Origin: Leptospira sp. 96542
GTDB taxonomy: Bacteria; Spirochaetota; Leptospiria; Leptospirales; Leptospiraceae
NCBI GenBank assembly: GCA_029310945.1
Contig: JARJFC010000069.1
Span: 1-15,094, forward strand
Direction: 5' to 3'
Length of the DNA stretch: 15,094 nucleotides
A program made the position numbers and the translations under genes. This document shows, piece after piece, positions 1-6,001 of the stretch. Position 1 is the stretch's first letter. The number at the start of each line of letters is the position of its first letter. The notes beneath the pieces were generated by a model. It saw only the letters and a list, made by a program, of their open reading frames with translations. It was not told the origin of the DNA and did not search any database.

Positions 1-429
1 ACTAGCTGTTGCCAATAATTTTTCTTTTTCTGTTTTCATTTCTGCAGTCATATGGATGGTTGAGAAACCTTTTGCCTCAATTCGTGCAGTCACTATGACC
101 TTCTGTCCCACGGCCACTCCTCGGATGTATTGGATATTCATATCGATGGTTGTGGTTGGTTTTTTTGCGACCAAATAACTCAATGGACCAAAAGCGTTAT
201 CAAAAGCAGCGGCGATGACACCCCCCTGCATCATACCCATTGGGTTAGTTTGGTCTTCAGAAACAGGAAAAGACACTGTGATGGATTTATTCTTTATATA
301 ACCTAAAATTTCCGCTTTCATCGCCGTAAATATGGGAGGGGGAACTGTAATTTTTCTTCCACCCGCATTAAACCCTTCTGTGAGAAGAGATAACATTTGA
401 CTTACTTCTTCCTTGGAAATAGACTCCAT
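1..429 (-). CDS. PaaI-family hotdog thioesterase, C-terminus beyond the window
   Basis: The open frame begins with ATG at 429 and is still open after 143 codons at base 1, so the C-terminus lies outside the window. The protein looks like a hotdog-fold acyl-CoA thioesterase of the PaaI/4HBT type. A central segment at about residues 64-84 (NPMGMMQGGVIAAAFDNAFG) matches the family core of Gly-Gly followed by the long helix and its conserved Asp. Gln replaces the His often seen before Gly-Gly, as in some family members. A strand-rich stretch follows (TTTIDMNIQYIRG). The family hydrolyses acyl-CoA or aryl-CoA thioesters in the cytoplasm; the substrate cannot be read from sequence. The start is supported by AAGGTGG six bases upstream. 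The gene is divergent from a TetR regulator across an 87-bp gap with two palindromes, so repression by that regulator is likely. The fold call is firm, the substrate unknown. Confidence 0.85.
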   Translation of the reverse strand, partial: MESISKEEVSQMLSLLTEGFNAGGRKITVPPPIFTAMKAEILGYIKNKSITVSFPVSEDQTNPMGMMQGGVIAAAFDNAFGPLSYLVAKKPTTTIDMNIQYIRGVAVGQKVIVTARIEAKGFSTIHMTAEMKTEKEKLLATAS

Positions 430-435
430 AAAAAT

Positions 436-442
436 CCACCTT
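436..442 (-). promoter_or_regulatory. Ribosome binding site of the thioesterase gene
   Basis: On the minus strand AAGGTGG lies six bases before the ATG at 429. It is a good Shine-Dalgarno match and fixes this start. It stands out because several other genes in the window have no visible Shine-Dalgarno sequence. Confidence 0.7.
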
Positions 443-461
443 ATGTTACCAATAGTAACAT
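443..461. promoter_or_regulatory. Palindromic operator 1, probable TetR-family binding site
   Basis: ATGTTAC-CAATA-GTAACAT is a perfect inverted repeat with 7-bp arms and a 5-bp centre. The same 19-bp design recurs at 486-504, 43 bp away centre to centre. It lies 13 bp before the thioesterase start and covers the best -10 candidate for that gene. Binding here would block its transcription. That the TetR protein encoded at 517 is the binder is inferred from position. Confidence 0.65.
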
Positions 462-479
462 CCAGGATTAAAAATACAA
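452..479 (-). promoter_or_regulatory. Candidate promoter of the thioesterase gene
   Basis: On the minus strand TTGTAT (479-474) and TACTAT (457-452) are separated by 16 bp. Each matches four of six consensus bases for a housekeeping sigma factor. The -10 element lies inside operator 1, which fits repression. This is a weak sequence match supported mainly by its position. Confidence 0.35.
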
Positions 480-483
480 GAAA

Positions 484-506
484 ATATGTTGCCATTGGTA
501 ACATAT
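484..506. promoter_or_regulatory. Palindromic operator 2, probable TetR autoregulation site
   Basis: The 19-bp core at 486-504, ATGTTGC-CATTG-GTAACAT, matches operator 1 at 16 of 19 positions. It extends outward by AT on each side to give 10-bp arms around a 3-bp centre with one mismatch. It ends about 10 bp before the TetR start codon, where a repressor would shut off its own gene. The two centres are 43 bp apart, about four helical turns, so both sites face the same side of the DNA. Confidence 0.65.
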
Positions 507-516
507 TTTCTATTTT

Positions 517-1128
517 TTGCATGTGAAAAACTCAAACTACCACCACGGAGACCTAAAAAATACCATCCTAAAAACATGCCATAAATTATTAAAAAAACAT
601 GGTTCCAGTAGTTTTACACTCAGACAAGTGGCGGAAGAAATTGGTGTTTCTCATGCAGCAGTTTACCGACATTTTAAGGATAAAGACGAAGTGTTAGAAA
701 TTTTAGCAAGCACTGGTTTTATAAAACTAGCAGCAAATCAGAAAAAAATATACCAAACTAGGTATGCAAATCCCAAGGATTTTTTTGTCAAATTTGGGCA
801 GGTATACATACAATTTGCGATAAAAAATCCGAATTATTATCGGTTAATGTTCCAGACCAAAAGGGCGAAAGAATCAAAAGTTCTAAAACAATCAAAACTT
901 AAATCTTACGCAACTCTCGTGCACGGCTGTAGATATTTTTTGAATGCGAAAAATATTAAAATAAATCATAGAAGTTATGCGATGATGGCTTGGTCACTCG
1001 TACATGGTTATAGTAACCTATGTATAGAAACAGAATTTCCAAAAACAGAGGCCAAAACATTGGGTTTGGAAATAGAAACAATGGCTGAACAAATTTTATT
1101 ACATTCGTTAGGCAATTTAAGTTGTTGA
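517..1128 (+). CDS. TetR/AcrR-family transcriptional regulator
   Basis: A 203-residue one-component DNA-binding regulator. The N-terminal TetR domain is clear: YHHGDLKNTIL opens helix 1 (about residues 8-18). The helix-turn-helix is at about 33-57 (FTLRQVAEEIGVSHAAVYRH, then FKDK). The C-terminal half is helical, with RLMF near 109-112 and a tryptophan/HG stretch (AWSLVHGYSN) near 158-167, typical of the TetR subgroup with a WHG-type ligand domain. No ATG is available: the frame opens at TTG 517, with GTG 523 an equally plausible start, and no clear Shine-Dalgarno sequence is seen. It probably represses itself and the divergent thioesterase gene through the two upstream palindromes. Its ligand is unknown; an acyl-CoA or aromatic acid would suit the thioesterase but is a guess. 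Its 3' end overlaps the convergent kinase gene by 12 nt. Confidence 0.92.
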   Translation: MHVKNSNYHHGDLKNTILKTCHKLLKKHGSSSFTLRQVAEEIGVSHAAVYRHFKDKDEVLEILASTGFIKLAANQKKIYQTRYANPKDFFVKFGQVYIQFAIKNPNYYRLMFQTKRAKESKVLKQSKLKSYATLVHGCRYFLNAKNIKINHRSYAMMAWSLVHGYSNLCIETEFPKTEAKTLGLEIETMAEQILLHSLGNLSC

Positions 1129-2559
1129 ACTTATAGAATAATCCTTGGGTAATTCGACAAAAAACTTAGACCCAATTCCCGTTTCACTCTCTACCCATAT
1201 TTTACCCCCATGCCTCAGGATAAATTCGTTGGATAAAATCAACCCGAGGCCTGTTCCTCTCTCACCATTGGTTCCAGGAATGCTAATTTGTTTTGTATCA
1301 ATTTGAAATAATTTTCTATAAATTTTTTCATCCATTCCAATGCCATTGTCTTCCACGATAAAAAGTATAGATTGTTCCCTATCTTCAAGATGTATTTGGA
1401 TCTTATCACTCGCCTTGGAATATTTAATAGCATTGGCTATCAAATTTCGGAACACAGTTTCCAGCATTTTTTGGTCACCATAAACAGTTAAAGAAATAGG
1501 AATTTTATTTTCTAAAATCACAAATTTATTCTCAGCAGGAAAAGACAAAACGCTCATCACTGTTTCTATCAATTGAAAAGCAGAAAATGTTGTTGGATTG
1601 TATTCTACCTCTCCCGTTTGGGATCTCGCCCATGTTAATAAATTTTCAAGTAAATTATAAACATCGCCCGAAGATTGTACGAGTAAGCTCAAAGCACGTT
1701 TTGATTTTTCGATGGATTGAGATTCAATGTCTTCTAAAATCATGCTTGCAAAGGACGAAATCCCTCCGATTGGTCCTTTAAGGTCATGTGCCAAAATGGA
1801 AAAAAATTTATCTTTTGTAAGATTTAGCGATTGTAATTCGGCTAAGTAATTCCTGATTTTTTTTTCAGCTAACTTTGACTTGGCTTCATTTTCTTTTTGC
1901 TCTTTTGCAAACCGATCAATACACATAAGTAAAAACCCAAATGTCATCATAACAGAAGTGATGTAAAAAAACAAAAACATCAAATTCTGCTGGATACTCG
2001 GTCCAAATCCAATCTGATTTTTTGGAATATCAAAAAAAGCGTAATAACCACTCCGAACAAAGAGTAAAAAACCACAAATCCCAAAAAATAACCCAGTAAA
2101 ACGATTACTAATGAGTTTGGATTTTTGTGCAAACAAAACCTCATAAGCACTCAAAAGTAATGCAATCGAACCTAACAAAGACATAAAACTCACTCTGAAT
2201 TTTTGATCAAACTCAGAAAAATAAAACAGGCTTAGGAAACCAAATTCAATCAAAGGCAACACCCATTGCAAAAGAAGACGTGGGGGTTTTCCAAAAAAAA
2301 CGAGGATGATGTTATAGTAATATAATAAGCAAAAAAGTAATAAAGTATTTCCAAGTGCAATTGATATCCATTCTGGAATGATGGTTCGAAGCACACCTAA
2401 AACGAACCAACCAACAGCCTGCATAAATGTTGCAATCGACCAAGATTTAACAGCAATTAAACTAGAAAAATATCCTTTCGAAGCTGACCAAAGCCCAAGA
2501 CTCATAAGGAGCGAGCCGACCACATTGACTACTATGATTGTTTTAGGATCTATGTTCAT
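1117..2559 (-). CDS. Membrane histidine kinase with seven predicted helices
   Basis: A 480-residue sensor kinase. About seven hydrophobic segments (near residues 8-25, 41-60, 65-89, 96-115, 123-143, 154-176, 190-213) form an integral-membrane sensor region without a large periplasmic loop. A charged, probably coiled linker (218-248) leads to the kinase core. The H-box is FFSILAHDLKGPI with phospho-acceptor His258. The ATP-binding domain has the N-box RNLIANAIKYS (371-381), G1 box DNGIG (404-408) and G2 box GERGTGLGL (432-440), so it should be active. Start: ATG at 2559; an in-frame stop lies 15 bases upstream and no Shine-Dalgarno sequence is seen. No response regulator is adjacent, so it is an orphan kinase of unknown signal. 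The seven-helix layout resembles known 7TM receptor kinases, but I cannot assign a named sensor domain by eye. Confidence 0.9.
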   Translation of the reverse strand: MNIDPKTIIVVNVVGSLLMSLGLWSASKGYFSSLIAVKSWSIATFMQAVGWFVLGVLRTIIPEWISIALGNTLLLFCLLYYYNIILVFFGKPPRLLLQWVLPLIEFGFLSLFYFSEFDQKFRVSFMSLLGSIALLLSAYEVLFAQKSKLISNRFTGLFFGICGFLLFVRSGYYAFFDIPKNQIGFGPSIQQNLMFLFFYITSVMMTFGFLLMCIDRFAKEQKENEAKSKLAEKKIRNYLAELQSLNLTKDKFFSILAHDLKGPIGGISSFASMILEDIESQSIEKSKRALSLLVQSSGDVYNLLENLLTWARSQTGEVEYNPTTFSAFQLIETVMSVLSFPAENKFVILENKIPISLTVYGDQKMLETVFRNLIANAIKYSKASDKIQIHLEDREQSILFIVEDNGIGMDEKIYRKLFQIDTKQISIPGTNGERGTGLGLILSNEFILRHGGKIWVESETGIGSKFFVELPKDYSISSTT

Positions 2560-2745
2560 AACAGTAGAAGTTCAAATACCAAGGTTTATATGACCTGAAA
2601 AATCACAACGAGTGATCATATTTTCCAATTTTTTGCAACTTTCTTGTCCGTGAAACAATTTTTGTGGGAATTAAATCCAAGAAAAATATTAAATTCAAAT
2701 CCTTAATTCATTGACTATCAACAATGCCAAAACAAATGTTATTGG
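2560..2745. other. Divergent intergenic region upstream of the kinase and the small-peptide frame
   Basis: This AT-rich spacer should carry promoters in both directions. TTGACT at 2711-2716 is a good -35 match facing right, but no convincing -10 lies 16-18 bp downstream. A TATAAA string on the minus strand at about 2586-2591 is a possible -10 for the kinase gene. I see no strong hairpin and no RNA gene. Confidence 0.3.
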
Positions 2746-2847
2746 ATGAAATTGAAAATTCTGCCTTTGAGTTTAATATTTTCTAGTATCGCATTGGCTG
2801 AAACTTATGATGGTGTTTCATCTATCGTGAACCAATCTCCAAAATAA
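2746..2847 (+). CDS. Small secreted peptide frame, 33 codons, or gene remnant
   Basis: ATG at 2746 opens a 33-residue frame that reads as a textbook Sec signal peptide: a short basic start (MKLK), a hydrophobic core (ILPLSLIFSSI) and an ALA cleavage site before Glu19. The mature part would be only 15 residues, ETYDGVSSIVNQSPK. It ends 42 bp before the methyltransferase start, on the same strand. No Shine-Dalgarno sequence is visible. Either it is a real small exported peptide, or it is the surviving 5' end of a larger exported protein gene. Bases after the stop do not resume a long frame in any phase, so a simple recent frameshift is not obvious. The signal peptide is visible; expression is unproven. 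Confidence 0.4.
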   Translation: MKLKILPLSLIFSSIALAETYDGVSSIVNQSPK

Positions 2848-2889
2848 GGCAACATTACAATTTCAAATATAAAAAATTAAACTCTGAAC

Positions 2890-3669
2890 ATGGTATTTAT
2901 ATTATCCCCTGATGATGAACGCTTAAGTGAATATTCCCTCCTCAAATCCAAAGAAGAAAATTCGGAATATTTCATAGCAGACCATGAAAAAACTGCCGTT
3001 AGGCTGCTTGAATCAAATCTTGAAATTATATCAGTATTTTGTTTACCAAAATACTATGAAAAACATAAAAGTTTAATTTTTAGTAAAATCAAAGATCCAA
3101 ATTTTCACTATGTGGCAAACAAGGATGTTTTTGAAAAAACCATTGGGTTTCGGGTTCACCAAGGATTTATGGCGGTGGGTCGCAAACGTTTCCAAATGGA
3201 AAATTTACTAAAACCACCCATACTTTTTCTCAATGGAATTGTTGATTCTGAAAACATCGGCTCTATTTTCCGCACGGCACTTGCTTTTGGGGTTCAATCC
3301 TTTGTTATCGATTCATTTTCTGCATCCCCATATTTAAGAAGATCTGTACGTGTTTCGATGGGTACAGTTTTTAAATCAAATATATTAAAAATTGAAGATG
3401 CAGAAGTTTATTTGAAAAATTTGGATTTACCTATTTACGCTTTAAGTCTACCTGTTGGCAGAAATGATTTACTTTTAAAAACTAAATCGATCTATAAGTT
3501 TAAATCTGCAAATAATTTTCTATTGATTGTTGGTAATGAAAATAATGGAGTTCACACGAACCTTTTGGATTTAGCAGATCAGATTATTTACATACCGATG
3601 AAAAACGAGGTGGATTCATTGAATGTTTCACATGCACTTGCTGTGGCATTGTCCAATTTTTGCGATTAA
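2890..3669 (+). CDS. SpoU/TrmH-family RNA 2'-O-ribose methyltransferase
   Basis: A 259-residue methyltransferase that should transfer a methyl group from S-adenosylmethionine to a ribose 2'-OH in tRNA or 23S rRNA. All three SPOUT signature motifs are present: motif 1 NIGSIFRTA (122-130) with catalytic-type Arg128, motif 2 LLIVGNENNGV (211-221), and motif 3 IPMKNEVDSLNVSHALAV (235-252). These form the knotted cofactor site. The N-terminal ~100 residues resemble the substrate-binding domain that precedes the catalytic domain in many TrmH/RlmB-type enzymes. The length fits. The exact target (tRNA Gm18, 23S Gm2251 or another) cannot be assigned. Start ATG 2890 has no obvious Shine-Dalgarno sequence. 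It overlaps the convergent kinase gene by 4 nt. The upstream peptide frame may share its transcript. Confidence 0.9.
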   Translation: MVFILSPDDERLSEYSLLKSKEENSEYFIADHEKTAVRLLESNLEIISVFCLPKYYEKHKSLIFSKIKDPNFHYVANKDVFEKTIGFRVHQGFMAVGRKRFQMENLLKPPILFLNGIVDSENIGSIFRTALAFGVQSFVIDSFSASPYLRRSVRVSMGTVFKSNILKIEDAEVYLKNLDLPIYALSLPVGRNDLLLKTKSIYKFKSANNFLLIVGNENNGVHTNLLDLADQIIYIPMKNEVDSLNVSHALAVALSNFCD

Positions 3670-4712
3670 CCTTCCCAATCCCAAAAAAAATCTTTATTAC
3701 TTAACTCTGTTTTATCAGGCTTAGTTTCGATTTCGTCTATTGCTAAATCGATCTTTAGTTCTTGGCCAGCTGATTCTAAATCAATTGTTTCCTTTAACCA
3801 ATATTCTTCTGTACCAAAATGAGGAAAAATAGACGGGAAAGAAGGATCTAACCAACGTTTAGCGATCCAGGCTGCATAATGAACGTAACGAATGATCCGC
3901 AATGGTTCAATCAGTTGTAACCAATTACGATCAAAATCGGAAAACATTTGGTAACCATCTAAAAATAATTCTAAATCTCCAGGGCTAGAAGACTCACCCA
4001 TAGGAAGTAACATCCAAAAATCTTGGATCACAGGTCCATTCAAAAAGTCATCAAAATCCAAAAGGCAAAACCCTTCCTTTGAAACCAATAAATTTCCTTT
4101 ATGGCAATCACCATGAATTCTTTGAAAAGGAATATTATAGTTTTTTATTACCGACTCATATAATGCAAACGATTGTTTAACGGTATTTTCATACCTTTTG
4201 GCTAAAGATTGATTTTGTATCCAATCACCGTCTATCAGAAAATCCAATGCTTTTTTAGCATAATGAGGAAGATCCAAATTTGGCCTGGTTTGTATTTGAT
4301 TCTTACGGCCTACCATATGGAGTCTCCCAAGAAGTGACCCAACGCGCGTTAGATCATTCCCCTTCAGCTCTTCAACAATCCGTCCATTTCGGAGTGGCCA
4401 AACTGCATAATACATTCCATGCGTTTGGAAAATAGATTCACCACCAATGACCATTGGGCCGAGTACTGGCACTTCTTCTAATTCCAACTCTTTCAAAAAT
4501 GAATGTTCTTCACTAATTTGAGAATGGTTCCAACGTGCGGGTCTATAAAATTTTACAACCAAACGAATTTGATCTTCAATTTGAATATCATAAACACGAT
4601 TCTCTATACTATTGAGGGGGATATATCGCCCAGTAGGTTCAAAACCCAAAGTTTCTATTGAATTTAGTATAATATCGGGTGTTAGATTATAAAAATATTC
4701 TCCTGAATTCAT
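3666..4712 (-). CDS. srkA: SrkA/YihE-type serine/threonine protein kinase
   Basis: A 348-residue protein of the APH/choline-kinase fold, close in layout to E. coli SrkA (YihE/RdoA), a stress-response Ser/Thr kinase. Visible features are the nucleotide-binding lysine in LVVKFYRP (Lys54), the catalytic loop IHGDCHKGNLL (Asp202, Asn207) and the metal-binding LDFDDFLNGP (Asp219). Other family-typical parts are FEPTGRYIPLNSIENRVYDI near the N-terminus and YYAVWPLRNG. Length is near that of the E. coli protein (about 330). The gene starts immediately after the stop of the upstream GGDEF gene (TAA then ATG, no gap), with an AGG five bases upstream inside the preceding gene, so translation is probably coupled. 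In E. coli SrkA protects against stress-induced death; here the role is inferred. Confidence 0.88.
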   Translation of the reverse strand: MNSGEYFYNLTPDIILNSIETLGFEPTGRYIPLNSIENRVYDIQIEDQIRLVVKFYRPARWNHSQISEEHSFLKELELEEVPVLGPMVIGGESIFQTHGMYYAVWPLRNGRIVEELKGNDLTRVGSLLGRLHMVGRKNQIQTRPNLDLPHYAKKALDFLIDGDWIQNQSLAKRYENTVKQSFALYESVIKNYNIPFQRIHGDCHKGNLLVSKEGFCLLDFDDFLNGPVIQDFWMLLPMGESSSPGDLELFLDGYQMFSDFDRNWLQLIEPLRIIRYVHYAAWIAKRWLDPSFPSIFPHFGTEEYWLKETIDLESAGQELKIDLAIDEIETKPDKTELSNKDFFWDWEG

Positions 4713-5609
4713 TTAACCTACGAGACAATTTCGTCCTTTAGATTTTGCTTCATATAAATTTTTATCTGCAATTTTTAGAATTTCAGCAGGCTCATTGAAA
4801 ATAGATATATCACCACCAGCCAAACCACCGCTAAATGATATTTTAAAAGAAGTATCATTTTCAGCAACGATTTCCAGTTCTGAAACGGCTAACCTAATTT
4901 TGTCCAAAACATTAATCGAATCTTTCAGTTTGGTTTCAGGAAATAATATAACAAATTCTTCGCCACCGAATCGACCGATGATATCCGATTTTCGCAATGC
5001 ATCCTTTAATACTGTTGCTAAAATTTTTAGGACACGATCTCCTGTGTCGTGACCATAAGTATCATTAACTTTTTTAAAAAAATCAATGTCCAAAATTGCA
5101 AAACTGCATTCATGGCCATGGCGTCTGCACCTTTGGAATTCTTGTTCAAATCTTTCGTTAATGTAACGACGATTGTACAAACCAGTCAATACATCCCTAA
5201 TCGCAGTTTCTCGCAGTTGGTCTTGCAAAGTTTTGATTCGCAAAGAACTATAAATACGAGCCAATAACTCAATTTCTTCCGCAGGTTTGGAAATATAGTC
5301 CGTTGCACCTGCTTCAATAGCAAGTTTTATATTATCTGGTTGTTTGTGACTCGTTACCATAATGATTGGTAACCAACCTGTCGGTGCAGATGACAATAGT
5401 TCGGTGATGAGTTCAATACCAGTTCCATCAGGAAGTTCCCAATCCAAAAGTACCACATCCACGTTATCTTTTGTTATGATATCACGAGCGCCTGTCAATG
5501 AATCAGCTTCGATGGTTTCGTAACCATTCTTGGTCAACCAACGAATCAGGATCCTTCTTTGTAATTCAGAATCCTCAACAATTAGGATTTTATTTCCAGA
5601 CACAACCAT
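4713..5609 (-). CDS. Response regulator with GGDEF output, diguanylate cyclase
   Basis: A 298-residue two-domain protein. The receiver domain (about 6-122) has the acidic pocket VEDSE, phospho-acceptor Asp56 in VVLLDWELPDG, conserved Thr86 and Lys108. The GGDEF domain (about 135-298) opens with DVLTGLYNRRY, carries the metal/substrate segment DIDFFKKVNDTYGHDTGD, and has an intact GGEEF active site (215-219). The product-inhibition motif RKSD (206-209) sits five residues before it, as in feedback-inhibited cyclases. It should make c-di-GMP from two GTP when phosphorylated, with architecture like a minimal PleD/WspR. The cognate kinase is unknown: no kinase is in this operon, though two orphan histidine kinases are in the window. 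A G-rich tract lies 45 nt upstream of its ATG. It is divergent from opgG and directly followed by the SrkA-like kinase gene. Confidence 0.95.
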   Translation of the reverse strand: MVVSGNKILIVEDSELQRRILIRWLTKNGYETIEADSLTGARDIITKDNVDVVLLDWELPDGTGIELITELLSSAPTGWLPIIMVTSHKQPDNIKLAIEAGATDYISKPAEEIELLARIYSSLRIKTLQDQLRETAIRDVLTGLYNRRYINERFEQEFQRCRRHGHECSFAILDIDFFKKVNDTYGHDTGDRVLKILATVLKDALRKSDIIGRFGGEEFVILFPETKLKDSINVLDKIRLAVSELEIVAENDTSFKISFSGGLAGGDISIFNEPAEILKIADKNLYEAKSKGRNCLVG

Positions 5610-5653
5610 TGGACATATAATTTACCAATTCTGTTTTTTACCTAGTAATTTTT

Positions 5654-5670
5654 CCACCCCACCACCGCCC
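5654..5670 (-). promoter_or_regulatory. G-rich tract with quadruplex potential in the leader of the GGDEF gene
   Basis: The minus strand reads GGGCGGTGGTGGGGTGG: five G-runs of two or more separated by single bases, 14 of 17 positions G or C in AT-rich surroundings. It fits a two-tetrad G-quadruplex pattern and would be on the sense strand of the GGDEF transcript if transcription begins upstream. Function is unproven. Confidence 0.4.
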
Positions 5671-5791
5671 TTATCCAACAGAAGTAAAAACAAAACTTGG
5701 CATTTTCCAAAAAAAAAATTCATAGAAGTGCTGATTTTGATTGTACCCTATGGATACCCCCAAAACAAGGGCAAGTCCTAATCGATAATTG

Positions 5792-5826
5792 ATTTAAAAT
5801 GGATGCAAAAAAGATCGATTTTAAAT
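5792..5826. repeat. Spaced AT-rich inverted repeat
   Basis: ATTTAAAAT (5792-5800) and its exact complement ATTTTAAAT (5818-5826) flank a 17-bp spacer. ATCGAT also occurs at 5781-5786 and again at 5814-5819. This could be a regulator site upstream of opgG, but AT-only arms occur by chance in such DNA. Confidence 0.25.
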
Positions 5827-5954
5827 AACAACTAACTTCAGTTTAGCTAACTAACAAAGGAAGCAGACTTCATACAGACAAAAATTATCAATAAAGAGTA
5901 AATTTTTTTCAGAAGATACTTACTCAATGTTAAGTGGATTTGCGATTTTTTTTG

Positions 5955-5960
5955 TATAAT
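5955..5960 (+). promoter_or_regulatory. Probable -10 box of the opgG operon
   Basis: A perfect TATAAT sits 41 bases before the opgG ATG. A -35 match at the usual distance is poor, the nearest being TTAAGT at 5930-5935 with a 19-bp spacer, so an activator may be needed. The transcript would begin near 5967, leaving a leader of about 35 nt. Confidence 0.45.
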
Positions 5961-6001
5961 TTCAGTGGTCATGAAACCGATTCCCATTTTATTGTCTCCT
6001 T

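Larger units (their letters stand above)
5610..6001. other. Divergent intergenic region between the GGDEF gene and opgG
   Basis: This 392-bp region has no long gene. It contains a G-rich tract on the minus strand (5654-5670), a run of ten A (5709-5718), a spaced AT-rich inverted repeat (5792-5826), and a -10 box for the opg operon (5955-5960). A 45-codon frame from ATG 5971 runs out of phase into opgG. No tRNA-like fold or known riboswitch is recognisable. It is the largest non-coding stretch here and probably holds most of the control of both flanking units. Confidence 0.5.

Noticed and set aside
2611..2625. Inverted repeat ATCAC-N5-GTGAT between the kinase and the small peptide frame
   Set aside because: Arms of 5 bp are expected by chance in a spacer this size, and no second copy is visible nearby.
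5709..5718. Run of ten A as a phase-variation tract
   Set aside because: It lies in non-coding DNA, away from any recognised promoter spacer, so slippage would have no evident effect.
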